From: Falsibacillus albus
Lineage (GTDB): Bacteria > Bacillota > Bacilli > Bacillales > DSM-25281
Direction: 5' to 3'
Assembly: GCF_003668575.1 (NCBI RefSeq)
Contig: NZ_RCVZ01000002.1
Coordinates: 372,001 to 436,000 of the forward strand
DNA length: 64,000 nucleotides
Shown: piece by piece, positions 1-8,757 of the stretch
How the letters are laid out: each line of letters starts with the position of its first letter
Position numbering within the stretch: position 1 is the stretch's first letter
Notes under the pieces: model-generated
Told to the model about the DNA's origin: nothing
The model's input: the letters and a program-made list of their open reading frames with translations, nothing else
Databases searched by the model: none
Program-made: the position numbers and the translations under genes

Positions 1-142
1 CACTTGGTGGCAGAGACGGATTTCGTTCCAGGAGCGCTTTGATGACTGCAGCACCAAGATCATCCGGCCTGACCTTTTTCAGACTCCCTTTATAGCGTCC
101 AATCGGTGTCCTGACCGCATCTACAATGACGACCTTCTCCAT
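1..142 (-). CDS. Acetyl-CoA acyltransferase (thiolase), 5' part only
   Basis: The first 47 codons of a thiolase run off the left edge of the window. The N-terminus reads [19 protein letters not shown], the classic thiolase opening with the conserved RTPIG segment. The ATG has an AAGGTG ribosome site about 7 nt upstream and lies 16 nt after the paaH stop, so it is the next gene of the paa operon. In that context it is probably the PaaJ-type 3-oxoadipyl-CoA thiolase that ends phenylacetate beta-oxidation. A general FadA thiolase cannot be excluded because the active-site cysteines are outside the window. Confidence 0.85.
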   Translation of the reverse strand, partial: MEKVVIVDAVRTPIGRYKGSLKKVRPDDLGAAVIKALLERNPSLPPS

Positions 143-158
143 TTCCTTCACCTTCTTT

Positions 159-1013
159 CTAGAGATTTGAGGGGTATTCGTATACTCCTTTACCTGTCTT
201 CCGGCCAAGGCGGCCAGCTTTGACGTATTTCACAAGAAGCGGTGCCGGACGGTATTTTTCCCCAAGCGTTTTATGCAAATATTCCAGGTTATTGAGCCGG
301 GTATCGAGTCCGACCAGATCCCCCAGCTCAAAAGGTCCCATCGGGTAATTCAGCCCAAGCTTGATCGCTTTATCAATTTCTTCTGCAGTACCAACGCCCT
401 CCTGAAGCATGTAAAAAGCTTCATTGCCGACTAAGGCACTGATCCTGCTCGTCACGAATCCTGGGAACTCATTGACAACTACCGTTTGCTTTCCCATTTG
501 TTCTGCCGTTTCTTTCACGATTTGGACGCATTCACCACTTGTTTCCAACCCTTTAATAATTTCTACCAAAGGCATCTTATGTACAGGGTTGAAGAAATGC
601 ATCGCAATGACTTTATCCGGACGTTTCGTAAAGGAGCCGATTTCTGTCGGACTCATCGTCGACGTGTTGGATGCCAAAATACAGGCTTCTTTCGTCAAGT
701 GATCGAGTTTCTCGAAAACATCCCTTTTGATCTCCAACTTTTCTGGAACGGCTTCGATGACCAAATCCGCTGTATGGACTGCTTCTTCCAAATCATTCAT
801 AAAGCGGAGGCGGTTCAATGCATCCTTCATATTGGACTCCGTGATTTTCCCCCTCTCCACACCTTTTTGGAAAATCGCGCCGATCTCCTTTTCCGCGTTT
901 GCAAGGGAATCATTTTGGACATCGAAAAGGTGGACGTGAAATCCCCCGATAGATGCAGCATATGCTATCCCGCGTCCCATTACGCCGGATCCGATGATTG
1001 AAATTTGTTTCAT
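159..1013 (-). CDS. paaH: 3-hydroxyacyl-CoA dehydrogenase (PaaH-like)
   Basis: NAD-dependent 3-hydroxyacyl-CoA dehydrogenase of 284 residues; in the phenylacetate pathway it oxidises 3-hydroxyadipyl-CoA to 3-oxoadipyl-CoA. The N-terminal Rossmann motif GSGVMGRG is followed by [26 protein letters not shown] and the C-terminal [10 protein letters not shown] region, and length is normal for the single-domain family. The frame is open further upstream, but AAAGGAGG lies 7 nt before the ATG at 1013, so the N-terminal extension is not used. It sits between paaG and the thiolase. Substrate assignment rests on the operon. Confidence 0.9.
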   Translation of the reverse strand: MKQISIIGSGVMGRGIAYAASIGGFHVHLFDVQNDSLANAEKEIGAIFQKGVERGKITESNMKDALNRLRFMNDLEEAVHTADLVIEAVPEKLEIKRDVFEKLDHLTKEACILASNTSTMSPTEIGSFTKRPDKVIAMHFFNPVHKMPLVEIIKGLETSGECVQIVKETAEQMGKQTVVVNEFPGFVTSRISALVGNEAFYMLQEGVGTAEEIDKAIKLGLNYPMGPFELGDLVGLDTRLNNLEYLHKTLGEKYRPAPLLVKYVKAGRLGRKTGKGVYEYPSNL

Positions 1014-1090
1014 CGCCATTCCTCCTTTACGTGGAAATGGCCCAAAAAATATGAGTTGTTTTTTGAGCCCATTTCTATTATCTTTTTTCA

Positions 1091-1864
1091 CTAATTCCCT
1101 TTAAAGACAGGTTTTCTTTTTTCCATGAAAGCTTTGAGCCCTTCCTGGTGGTCCTCGGATTGACCGGCGATCTTTTGGGCATAAGCTTCTTTTTCAAGCA
1201 TTTCATGAAGTTCGGTATCCCAGCTTTGATAAAGATAGCGTTTGATCAATCCAATCGCCTTCGTTGGCATGGATGACAGCTTTTCTGCAAAACGCTCAAC
1301 TTCATCTTCCCATGTCGCTGCAGGAAAGAGCTTTGTAACAAGCCCCAGTTCAAGCGCTTTGTCAGCCTTGACCTTTTCTCCCAACACCGCAAGTTCCAAT
1401 GCCTTTGCATGGCCAACGAGCCTTGGAAGATAAAATAGATTCCCTGAATCCGGAATCAGTCCGACATGGATAAAGGCTTCCAGGAAACTTGCATTCTCTG
1501 ACGCTATTCTGAAATCACATGCAAGCGCCAAGCTAAAGCCTGCACCGGCTGCAACGCCGTTGATGGCTCCGATAATCGGCTTTTCGAGATTGGCCATTTG
1601 CTGAATCATCGGATTGTATCCTTTTCGCAGTACGTCGCCGAGGTCCATATCGTGGTTCACATCTCCCAAATCCTGCCCCGAGCAAAAGGCTCTTCCTTCC
1701 CCTGTCAACACGACCGCCCTTACGTTGTCGTTTTTCGAGATTTGTTTAAAAGCATTCAACAGCTCGTGATTCATTTGCATTGTGAATGCATTCAGCTTAT
1801 CCGGCCGGTTCAACGTGACCCAAGCAATGTGATTTCTTTCTTCATATAGTATCGTTTCAAACAT
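1091..1864 (-). CDS. paaG: Enoyl-CoA hydratase/isomerase (PaaG-like)
   Basis: Crotonase-family protein of 257 residues, the likely ring-1,2-epoxyphenylacetyl-CoA isomerase forming the oxepin. The oxyanion-hole segment GVAAGAGFSLALACDFRIA is intact. The active-site stretch LIPDSG has Asp rather than the hydratase Glu, which fits isomerase rather than hydratase chemistry. A GGGGGAAGG ribosome site precedes the ATG, which lies 12 nt after paaF. It follows a second crotonase in the same operon, the usual paaF-paaG order. Confidence 0.88.
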   Translation of the reverse strand: MFETILYEERNHIAWVTLNRPDKLNAFTMQMNHELLNAFKQISKNDNVRAVVLTGEGRAFCSGQDLGDVNHDMDLGDVLRKGYNPMIQQMANLEKPIIGAINGVAAGAGFSLALACDFRIASENASFLEAFIHVGLIPDSGNLFYLPRLVGHAKALELAVLGEKVKADKALELGLVTKLFPAATWEDEVERFAEKLSSMPTKAIGLIKRYLYQSWDTELHEMLEKEAYAQKIAGQSEDHQEGLKAFMEKRKPVFKGN

Positions 1865-1876
1865 GTTCCTTCCCCC

Positions 1877-2653
1877 TTATCGTCCCCGAAAGTGAGGTTT
1901 GCGTTTTTCAATGAATGCCTTCATGCCTTCTTTTTGATCTTCGGATGAAAACAGAAGATAAAAATTTTTCCGCTCATATTGCATCCCTTCATACAAGGAA
2001 TAATCCACGGCCTTATTGACCGAATCCTTGATGAGCCTTAAAGACAAAGGTGCTTTCGATGCAAGCTTCATCGCATATTTCTTCGCTTCATCCACAAGCA
2101 GCTCAGGCGCGACCAGCCGATTGACGACTCCTAGCTCTTTTGCCTCCTTGGCCGTTCTCATTTCACCGTCCCAAATCCACTCGAGGGCGCGTGTTCTGCC
2201 AATGAGCTTTGTCAGCCTTTGCGTCCCCCCTGCCCCCGGCATGACGCCGAGATTCACTTCAGGAAATCCGAATTTCGCGTCTTCTGCCGCAAATAAGATG
2301 TCACATGACAGTGCAAGTTCGAACCCGCCTCCAAGGGCAAAACCGTGAACTGCACCGATGATCGGCTTTTTTACTTTGCTTAATCGGTCCCAATCGGAAA
2401 ATTGATTCAACAGCTCGAAATCGATGGTACTCTCGTTTGCCATTTCATCGATATCGGCCCCGGCAGCAAATGCCCTTCCACCACCATACAAGACGATGGC
2501 GCGGACATCGTCGCAGTTGTCAAAATGCTCAAAGGCAGAAACAAGTTCACCGACCATCTCCCGGCTGATGGCATTCAGCACCTTTGGGCGATTTAATTGA
2601 ACCATGCCAAGAGGGCCTTCAACCGATATGAGTATGTGGCTGAAATTATCCAT
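1877..2653 (-). CDS. paaF: Enoyl-CoA hydratase (PaaF-like)
   Basis: Crotonase-fold enoyl-CoA hydratase of 258 residues; the expected role is hydration of 2,3-dehydroadipyl-CoA. The two catalytic glutamates are visible in GGGFELALSCDILFAAED and FGFPEVNLGVMPGAGG. The frame extends upstream, but the start at 2653 is best: GGTGAGGAG precedes it by 4-5 nt and it overlaps the end of the EthD-like gene by 8 nt, indicating translational coupling. Confidence 0.88.
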   Translation of the reverse strand: MDNFSHILISVEGPLGMVQLNRPKVLNAISREMVGELVSAFEHFDNCDDVRAIVLYGGGRAFAAGADIDEMANESTIDFELLNQFSDWDRLSKVKKPIIGAVHGFALGGGFELALSCDILFAAEDAKFGFPEVNLGVMPGAGGTQRLTKLIGRTRALEWIWDGEMRTAKEAKELGVVNRLVAPELLVDEAKKYAMKLASKAPLSLRLIKDSVNKAVDYSLYEGMQYERKNFYLLFSSEDQKEGMKAFIEKRKPHFRGR

Positions 2654-2951
2654 GAGTCTCCTCACCGAACATGAATGTGACAAGATTTCCTGCGAACTTC
2701 ATGACATCCTTGCCTGATGCTTTCGATTCCTCCGTTTTGGACGCTTCTTTGAACGCCTGTTTGTTCTCATAATACATTTCACACATTAGATAGTAAGGGC
2801 TCTCTCCCATTGGGGAGCCAGTGAATTTTGTCACTTCCACCCGTTGAAGTCCTGGAATTTTCTCTGTCAAAGGAATGTGCGTATTGAAATAGTACTCATC
2901 AAATTTCTCTGTATCCTCTGGTTTCTTGAATAAAGCGATCATTTTAAACAT
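2646..2951 (-). CDS. EthD-domain small protein in the paa operon
   Basis: A 101-residue protein of the EthD/dimeric ferredoxin-like fold: the N-terminus MFKMIALFKKPEDTEKFDEY, HIPLTEKIPGL and a C-terminal hydrophobic strand are typical. AAGGAGG lies 7 nt before the ATG. It is coupled by overlap to paaF. Its catalytic role in phenylacetate degradation is not established; a helper that handles a reactive oxepin intermediate is possible but is inference. A dispersed repeat sits between it and paaD upstream. Confidence 0.8.
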   Translation of the reverse strand: MFKMIALFKKPEDTEKFDEYYFNTHIPLTEKIPGLQRVEVTKFTGSPMGESPYYLMCEMYYENKQAFKEASKTEESKASGKDVMKFAGNLVTFMFGEETHG

Positions 2952-2991
2952 GTTTTTTCCTCCTTGGTTTCACTTTTTTGTTTTTTCTTTG

Positions 2992-3172
2992 GCTCTTTTC
3001 GTAAAGTTTTTTGCTATTCATCAAAGGTTGTGTAAGGGTTGATTTCCGCTGCAGGGGCTCACCCTACCCGCTGATCCCTCCGGAGCCTCACATCTTCCGC
3101 TCCAATCAACATCTAAGGATGAAAGATTTACAATATGTCCATTTTATAAACAGCAACCCATGAGAAAACACC
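2992..3172. repeat. Dispersed palindromic repeat, copy A (inside paa operon)
   Basis: About 180 bp between the EthD-like gene and paaD. The left end reads CTCTTTTCGTAAAG and CATCAAAGGTTGTGTAAGG, then TTGATTTCCGCTGCAGG. The right half has CTGATCCCTCCGGAG and TTCCGCTCCAATCAAC, then GAGAAAACA. The GTTGATT...AATCAAC arms are inverted. It is the same family as the copies near 7.8, 22.5, 31.0, 33.0, 37.5, 39.8, 47.7, 53.3 and 56.4 kb. Internal length differs among copies. Confidence 0.85.
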
Positions 3173-3209
3173 ATTACCAAAATCAAAGCTTAATTTCTAC
3201 GCGTACGGA

Positions 3210-3710
3210 TTACATCAGTGTTGATATCGGCTTCATTGCCTCGAATGGGTTTTTGCATGCTTTGCAATACAAGATGCTTCGGCAGGCAGTCGGACCGAAA
3301 AGATTTTCCATCGTTGTGTACGCTGAAGCGCAGTATGGACAATTCACCTTCCACATTCCATCCCCTTCCGCATCATATTCCGGTGGGGGGGCGATCCCGA
3401 ATTCCTTCAGTTTTTCCCTTCCTGCTTCACTGATACGGTCTGATGTCCACGGAACGGAATAGCTGAATTCCACTGCAACAAAGCCCACTTCATCGATTTC
3501 CTTGACTGCGCTCAAAATATTTTTCTTGATGATTTCAAGTGCAGGACAACCCATGAATGTAGGGAGGACTTCAATCCTTACGTCGTTTCCAGTGAGCTCG
3601 ATTCTTTCGAGCATCCCCAGTTCGATCATACTGACAGAATCAATTTCAGGATCCTTGACCTGCTGCAGTTTCTCCATGATTTTCTGATGCAGGACGTCAA
3701 TCCCTTCCAT
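3210..3710 (-). CDS. paaD: Phenylacetyl-CoA epoxidase subunit PaaD
   Basis: A 166-residue DUF59/MIP18-type protein required for the 1,2-phenylacetyl-CoA epoxidase, probably in iron or cluster maturation of PaaA. The N-terminal part carries KDPEIDSVSMIELGML; a C-terminal module has CPYC, then C...C and CKAC, a four-cysteine-plus site of the PaaD type. AAAGGAGG lies 7 nt before the ATG at 3710, so the longer frame to 3740 is not used. It is downstream of paaC with a short gap. Confidence 0.92.
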   Translation of the reverse strand: MEGIDVLHQKIMEKLQQVKDPEIDSVSMIELGMLERIELTGNDVRIEVLPTFMGCPALEIIKKNILSAVKEIDEVGFVAVEFSYSVPWTSDRISEAGREKLKEFGIAPPPEYDAEGDGMWKVNCPYCASAYTTMENLFGPTACRSILYCKACKNPFEAMKPISTLM

Positions 3711-3733
3711 GACGATTCCTCCTTTCGCTGTCT

Positions 3734-4558
3734 TCACCAAACCGCTTCCGTATCAAGGCGATACACCTCGCCAAGGGTATCTAGCGCTTGCTCAAGGTCA
3801 TCTGTATGAATTCCTTGCCGGCCGCTTCCACTTTTCATGGCGCATCCACCTGGAAAGGTTAGATCGATGGATTCGAATACTTGCTTCATATGAACCTTCC
3901 ATTTTTCCGTGAAGCTTTCTTCATCCATTAAGAGTCCATGCCGGCTCATTTCACTTGAAAGCGGCCCGTAGCTTAGAACATCGGCAAATTCCCCCCATAC
4001 CTTTTCAATGGCGTCAAGCATCCGGTTCCTGCCTTCCCCTTCACTCATCGAGAGCTGCTGGAACCATACCTTCCAATGCATGACGTGGTAATATTGCTCC
4101 ATGTTGATCTTCACGGCTGCTTCCGCCAATGGCCGGTAGGATGAGAGTTTAAGAGATTCGAGCTTCAATTTTTTATACACATCATAGAAGTAGTGGCGAA
4201 CCACCGTGAATGCCCAGTCATATCTGGGCTCTTCCAAATAGGTGCCGCTTCCGTTGACGAGCTCGTTCAGCACGGCATTGCGGCGATCGACGCTTTTTCT
4301 GGCATGGGCAAGATCGTCTGCTTTTCCTTCCCCTAATTCCTCCAAAAGCCCGTAGTACATGGCTGCATGCCCCATCGTGTCTTGATTGATGGAAGAAAAC
4401 GCGACATCCTCTTCGATATGAGGGGCCAGACCGAGCCACTCCGCCCCTCTATATGCATGAAAAAAGTCATCATCCGCAAGCTGGTACAACAGCTCCACCA
4501 GCGCTTTTTTATACTCAGGATTTTGAAGGGCTTGCTCCGCTGTTTCGATGTTTTTCAC
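3734..4558 (-). CDS. paaC: Phenylacetyl-CoA epoxidase subunit PaaC
   Basis: Structural ferritin-like partner (274 residues) of the PaaA oxygenase subunit. The helical repeats QDTMGHAAMYYG and NMEQYYHVMHWKVW are conserved in PaaC, which lacks the complete di-iron ligand set of PaaA. The start is taken as GTG at 4558: GGGGGGAG lies 7 nt upstream, and the ATG 12 codons earlier has no ribosome site. The 5' end overlaps paaB by 44 nt. Confidence 0.92.
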   Translation of the reverse strand: MKNIETAEQALQNPEYKKALVELLYQLADDDFFHAYRGAEWLGLAPHIEEDVAFSSINQDTMGHAAMYYGLLEELGEGKADDLAHARKSVDRRNAVLNELVNGSGTYLEEPRYDWAFTVVRHYFYDVYKKLKLESLKLSSYRPLAEAAVKINMEQYYHVMHWKVWFQQLSMSEGEGRNRMLDAIEKVWGEFADVLSYGPLSSEMSRHGLLMDEESFTEKWKVHMKQVFESIDLTFPGGCAMKSGSGRQGIHTDDLEQALDTLGEVYRLDTEAVW

Positions 4559-4910
4559 TTTTTGACTCCCCCCATGACAAAATTTCTTTTTCATCGAGCA
4601 TTTGCTGCTCGTACTGTCTCCATTTTTTCTTTAAATAACCATATCCCTTTGCGGTTCGATATTCCTTATTATCGAGTCGCTGCAGGCTTGCTTTCTCCTC
4701 CGGCTGCATCATCCGGATATCTTCGCGCCTGACCACCCAAATATCGACGACCGGCTCACGGCGCATGAAGTTTTCCTGGGCCATGACGAATGCCATTTCT
4801 CTATTAGGTGCCAAAAGGCTGAATTGATGTTGGAAGTTCGCGGCTGGCGTCCTTTTACTGAACACTTCAAACACTTGGTAAAATTGATCAATCTGCTTTT
4901 CCCGGCTCAT
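4515..4910 (-). CDS. paaB: Phenylacetyl-CoA epoxidase subunit PaaB
   Basis: PaaB of 131 residues, a small structural subunit that bridges PaaA-PaaC heterodimers. The segments FYQVFEVFSKRTP, HQFSLLAPNREMAFVMAQENFMRR and DIWVVRREDI are diagnostic of the family. The C-terminus is about 30 residues longer than the compact family core and is charged, and it is encoded in the part overlapping paaC. GGGGGG precedes the ATG. Confidence 0.93.
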   Translation of the reverse strand: MSREKQIDQFYQVFEVFSKRTPAANFQHQFSLLAPNREMAFVMAQENFMRREPVVDIWVVRREDIRMMQPEEKASLQRLDNKEYRTAKGYGYLKKKWRQYEQQMLDEKEILSWGESKSEKHRNSGASPSKS

Positions 4911-4921
4911 CTAATCCCCCC

Positions 4922-5887
4922 TTACATCACTTGGCTGCTTTTGCTTAAAGCTTCGCGGACCCAGCGATTGTTTTCATGTGCAGTCCTTCTTAAATCAAGC
5001 CGGTTCTGCGATTTAGGACCGTTGCCTGAAATGATTCTTTTGAATTCGTTCCAATCCGGCTGCTGATATATCCATTCTTCCGTTTCTTCATCATATTTCA
5101 TCGTTGGATCAGGAATCGTCAAACCAAGTGACAAGATCCTAGGTACATATTTGGAGAAAAAATCCTGCCTGAGCTCCTCATTTGTCTTGCTTCTGATTTT
5201 GTATTTGATGGTGATATCCTGCTTGGAAGATCCAGTGGTACTGGCAGTGGCTGGACCAAAGAACATGAGAAGGGACGGCCACCATCGGTTCACCGCATCC
5301 TGGACCATATCGCGCTGCTCCTTTGTCCCTTCTGCCAGCGCCATGATGATCGCTTCACCGTGCTGGGCATGAAAGACCTCTTCTGCACATATCCGCTGCA
5401 AGGCGCGGGCATATGGACCGTAAGAAGCTTGGAGCATATTGGTCTGCGTCATGATGGCAGCTCCATCCACAAGCCATCCGATCAGGCCGGCATCCCCCCA
5501 TGTAGGGGCTTCCATATGAAAGACATTGTGGAATTTCAACCGACCTGTCAGCAAATCCTCCATCAGATCCTCCCTGGTCTTTCCTAGTGGCTTCATCAGA
5601 TCTTCTGTCACTCGAAGGAGCAGCTGTCCATGTCCCATTTCATCTTGCACTTTTGCCATAATCCCCAGCTTTCTCCGTAGCGTCGGGGCTTTCGGGACCC
5701 ATTCCTTTTCAGGGAGGGCACCCATGATTTCACTGATGCCGTGCATCGAGATCAGCTTGATCAGCGCCATCCGATACTCATTGGGCATCCAGTCATCCGC
5801 TTCGATTTTTTCTCCCGATTCAATCTTTTCCATAAACAGATGGAGGTTTTCTTCTTCTGTCAGTTTGTCAAATTCAAGTAAGGACAT
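4922..5887 (-). CDS. paaA: Phenylacetyl-CoA epoxidase catalytic subunit PaaA
   Basis: Catalytic di-iron ferritin-like oxygenase (321 residues) that converts phenylacetyl-CoA to the ring 1,2-epoxide. Ligand helices are visible as KVQDEMGHGQ and CAEEVFHAQHGEA, with the PaaA C-terminal DWNEFKRIISGNGP. GAGGTGA precedes the ATG by 7 nt. Order A-B-C-D matches other paa clusters. No gene for the PaaE reductase is present between paaK and the left edge of the window, so electrons must come from a product encoded elsewhere or beyond the window. Confidence 0.95.
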   Translation of the reverse strand: MSLLEFDKLTEEENLHLFMEKIESGEKIEADDWMPNEYRMALIKLISMHGISEIMGALPEKEWVPKAPTLRRKLGIMAKVQDEMGHGQLLLRVTEDLMKPLGKTREDLMEDLLTGRLKFHNVFHMEAPTWGDAGLIGWLVDGAAIMTQTNMLQASYGPYARALQRICAEEVFHAQHGEAIIMALAEGTKEQRDMVQDAVNRWWPSLLMFFGPATASTTGSSKQDITIKYKIRSKTNEELRQDFFSKYVPRILSLGLTIPDPTMKYDEETEEWIYQQPDWNEFKRIISGNGPKSQNRLDLRRTAHENNRWVREALSKSSQVM

Positions 5888-5921
5888 ACTTTTTCACCTC
5901 TGTATATTTTCTGACTGCTGC

Positions 5922-7247
5922 TTAATGTAGCTGCTTTTCTATTCGTTTATCAACAACTCTGACCGCTTTTCCTTGAGAACGTTCGATCCCTTTTGGCGGG
6001 TGGACCTTGACATCGACCGTAATCAAACAAAACGATTTTATTCTCTCCTTGATTTCTGACTGAAGTGATATGAGCGATGGATGATTGTGGTCATTTGAAG
6101 TTAAGTGACTAAGCTCCTCTGTCATTTCTACGTGAAGTTCAACTTCGTCCAATGAGGTTTTTCTATGAAGGTGTAGTTGATAATGCGGTACAAGTTCCGG
6201 AATTTGAAGAAGGTGGTGCTCGATCTCAGATGGAAAAACGTTTACTCCCCTGACAATGATCATGTCATCGATACGTCCCTTCACCCTTCCCATCCTTGTG
6301 GTGGTCCTGCCGCATCTGCACGTCTCCCTGGTGATGGAGCTGATGTCTCCGGTGCGGTACCGGATAATTGGAAGCGCTTCCTTTTTTAAGCTCGTAAAAA
6401 CAAGTTCCCCGTCTTCGCCGTCCGGGACAGGCTCAAGTGTGTAAGGATCGATGACTTCCACAAGGAAATGATCCTCAGCGACGTGCAGTCCGCTTTGTGC
6501 TTCGTGACACTCCATGGAAACACCAGGACCAATGACTTCGCTCAGTCCATAAATATCGCAGGCTTTTATCCCGAATGCCGCCTCCAGCGTTTTTCTCATT
6601 TCCTCCGACCATGGCTCCGCTCCGAATATCCCATATTTCAAAGATGTTTTTGAAGGATCGATTCCCCTTTCGACCATCCTTTCAGCAATGTTCAAAGCAT
6701 AAGAGGGGGTAGAACAAATCAAAGCAGGTTTAAAATCCTGAATGATTTCAATTTGGCGATCCGTATTACCGCCTGATACCGGAACAACCGTTGTTCCAAG
6801 CTCCTCGCCGCCATAATGCAGCCCGAGACCACCTGTAAATAAGCCGTAGCCGTAGGCATTGTGCAAGATGTCGCCAGGCTTGCCGCCAGCAGTCGCAATG
6901 GCTCGAGCGACAATCTCCGTCCAACTTTGAATATCCCTTTTTGTATACCCCACAACCGTAGATTTCCCGCTGGTTCCCGATGAAGCATGGAGACGGACAA
7001 TCTCATCCTGAGGAACGGCAAAAAGACCGAACGGATAGTGGCCCCTTAAATCCTTTTTCGTCGTAAATGGAAGCTTGCGCACATCATCCAGTGTTTGAAT
7101 ATCTTCTGAATCGAGGCCAAGCTCATGCAGCTTTTCTTGATAAAATTTCACATTTTTCTGCACATGCTGAATCGTGTTCTGCAGATTCTTCAGCTGCTCC
7201 TCTTCAATCATCTCCCTAGCTTTCGTTTCGATTTGGTGAAGTATCAA
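5922..7247 (-). CDS. paaK: Phenylacetate-CoA ligase PaaK
   Basis: AMP-forming phenylacetate-CoA ligase of 441 residues, the committing step of the pathway. The adenylate-binding loop HASSGTSGKST, the YGLSEVIGPGVS motif and the C-terminal GRVKGRIDDMIIVRGVNVFPSEIE are all intact. The start is TTG at 7247 with GGGGGAG 6 nt upstream; no ATG in frame is better placed. It is the first gene of the operon and is preceded by a recognisable sigma-A promoter. Confidence 0.94.
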   Translation of the reverse strand: MILHQIETKAREMIEEEQLKNLQNTIQHVQKNVKFYQEKLHELGLDSEDIQTLDDVRKLPFTTKKDLRGHYPFGLFAVPQDEIVRLHASSGTSGKSTVVGYTKRDIQSWTEIVARAIATAGGKPGDILHNAYGYGLFTGGLGLHYGGEELGTTVVPVSGGNTDRQIEIIQDFKPALICSTPSYALNIAERMVERGIDPSKTSLKYGIFGAEPWSEEMRKTLEAAFGIKACDIYGLSEVIGPGVSMECHEAQSGLHVAEDHFLVEVIDPYTLEPVPDGEDGELVFTSLKKEALPIIRYRTGDISSITRETCRCGRTTTRMGRVKGRIDDMIIVRGVNVFPSEIEHHLLQIPELVPHYQLHLHRKTSLDEVELHVEMTEELSHLTSNDHNHPSLISLQSEIKERIKSFCLITVDVKVHPPKGIERSQGKAVRVVDKRIEKQLH

Positions 7248-7268
7248 GTCATGCTCCCCCTTTGCTCA

Positions 7269-7298
7269 CATACCCAATAGTATGACGAAAAATATTCG
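7269..7298 (-). promoter_or_regulatory. Two inverted repeats in the paaK leader (candidate operators)
   Basis: Two short dyads lie between the paaK promoter and its start codon: CATAC-N6-GTATG at 7269-7284 and CGAA-N5-TTCG at 7286-7298. They sit where a repressor would block transcription. paa operons are usually controlled by a CoA-ester-responsive repressor (PaaR or PaaX types), but no such gene is in the window. The assignment is positional only. Confidence 0.4.
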
Positions 7299-7328
7299 GT
7301 TGCATAAAATAGTGTTATATTTAGACCT

Positions 7329-7357
7329 AGAATACTTTTTATTTTCACATCTGTCAA
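7329..7357 (-). promoter_or_regulatory. Sigma-A promoter of the paa operon
   Basis: Reading the minus strand, a perfect -35 TTGACA (7352-7357) is followed after 17 nt by -10 TATTCT (7329-7334). Transcription would start near 7322, giving a leader of about 75 nt that contains both inverted repeats. Confidence 0.75.
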
Positions 7358-7592
7358 TGATAATTCTGAAAATTCAATTAGATATCAAGCAGTATATTGG
7401 CTGATGCGGCAAGGTTGATAAGTGATTATGAAAAAGATTTCTTTCTTTGCGGCTGGATTACTTTTGACATATCTTGCTCTAGATTTTTCTTTCATCATCT
7501 CGCTACGTTTTGAAGCTCCTTGTCGATTGGCTGATTTATGATTTAAATTGATTGATATAATGAAAATTTGATTGATGCCCTTCACAATAAAT

Positions 7593-7625
7593 AAAAAAAC
7601 CGATTCGGCATTCGATTCGGTTTTT
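7593..7625. terminator. Bidirectional terminator-like hairpin
   Basis: AACCGATTCG and CGATTCGGTT form a 10-bp stem with one mismatch, flanked by A and T runs on both strands. It lies upstream of the paa promoter and isolates it from transcription arriving from the right. Confidence 0.7.
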
Positions 7626-7649
7626 CACTGTCCTTCTATTAAATTTGGG

Positions 7650-7921
7650 ACTGTTTCGTAAGCTTGTTGATTCATCAAGAGTTGAGCATGGTTGATTTCC
7701 ACGGACGGGTTCTCGCTTTCCAAGGGGCCTCACAGGAAGTGAGGTCGTTCGATGTTGGCACACGAGGTGTCAAACTTAATCCAACATCCGCCTTATAGCC
7801 TCCGTGGTCTCATCTAACCCGCTGATCTTTCCGGAGTCTCGCACTTTCTGCAACATTCATCAAAATATGATGAATTTATATCAGAAAAATTGTTAAAACA
7901 CCAATCTTTGAGAAAACGGTC
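7650..7921. repeat. Dispersed palindromic repeat, copy B (full length)
   Basis: One of the longest copies, about 270 bp. Left end CTGTTTCGTAAGCTTGTTG pairs imperfectly with the right end CACCAATCTTTGAGAAAACGG, as terminal inverted repeats. The interior holds CCTCACAGGAAGTGAGG and the GATGTTGGCACACGAGGTG stem region, then CTGATCTTTCCGGAGTCTCGCAC. It fills most of the gap between the NlpC/P60-like gene and the paa promoter. Confidence 0.85.
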
Positions 7922-7943
7922 TAATTTAATACTTCCTGCAAAA

Positions 7944-8615
7944 CTATTCCAAAATCCTCGCTACATCATGCGGGATCCATTTTTTCCGTTTGTGTTCCTG
8001 CACGAATACGAGCTTTGGATGCGCCTCCACTTCATCGTAGGTGCCGTCATCATGTACACCGACGACAAGCGTCGAGTGATACCTTCCATAAAAGACAATA
8101 TCTCCTATTTTGGGCTCTTCCGCTTTTTGAACGAGCATTCCATTGCCTTTGGCGAAGTCATAGACGTTTCTGACCCTGCGGAAAAAATATGGTGTATCAG
8201 GCGTATTTGAACCGCCTGCTGTTTCATAGTGTTCGGGATGCTCTTCATAGTCCGATTCGAGCATATCGGCCAAAGAAATGCCTGCTTGTCCATATGCGAT
8301 TCGAGGCACATCGATGCAGACAATGAATCCCATTTTTCCGCCCGTATTGTTGATGCTGCCCTTTAATGGATCGTATAGGGTACCTGCCAGCTTCACCCCG
8401 TTTGCAGAAATTTCCTTTATGTTTGATACCCCATTTCCATTTGCATCACCGCTGCTTGTAACACGGTAATCTTTTTTCATTTTTGCACTTGCTGCCGAAG
8501 TGTACATACTCCCATGGTATCCTCTGAAATAATAGAGATAGCCAGTCAGCAAGACAAGAAGAACTGCTATTCCAATGACCAAGATTGATAGTTTTTTTAT
8601 GACTTTCATCGACAC
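7944..8615 (-). CDS. Membrane-anchored NlpC/P60-like (DUF1287-like) protein
   Basis: A 223-residue protein with a short cytoplasmic start, one membrane segment (about residues 8-30) and an extracellular domain. The domain has a Cys in FIVCIDVPRIAYG and a His in GRYHSTLVVGVH, spaced as the Cys-His pair of NlpC/P60-like or DUF1287 hydrolases, suggesting a peptidoglycan or amide hydrolase on the cell surface. The start is GTG with AAGGA 6 nt upstream; an ATG two codons later is the alternative. Family placement is by motif layout only. Confidence 0.6.
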   Translation of the reverse strand: MSMKVIKKLSILVIGIAVLLVLLTGYLYYFRGYHGSMYTSAASAKMKKDYRVTSSGDANGNGVSNIKEISANGVKLAGTLYDPLKGSINNTGGKMGFIVCIDVPRIAYGQAGISLADMLESDYEEHPEHYETAGGSNTPDTPYFFRRVRNVYDFAKGNGMLVQKAEEPKIGDIVFYGRYHSTLVVGVHDDGTYDEVEAHPKLVFVQEHKRKKWIPHDVARILE

Positions 8616-8757
8616 CCAACTTCCTTTATGATTGAAAATATTTCAATATATTTTTACTCTGAAGAATCTCCTAATAGAAAACAGTTGCTTTCCTACTGCG
8701 CAACTGTCAAGCTTATAAGGTAGTGAAAGACAATAAATGAATGCGCAGGTGTTGTAG

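Noticed and set aside
7385-7585. 66-codon minus-strand frame upstream of the paa promoter
   Set aside because: Its possible ribosome site is about 17 nt from the only sensible ATG and it overlaps the paa promoter region; composition is basic but no family is recognisable.
7536-7763. 75-codon frame beginning with the CQHRTTS peptide
   Set aside because: It is a translation of dispersed repeat copy B.
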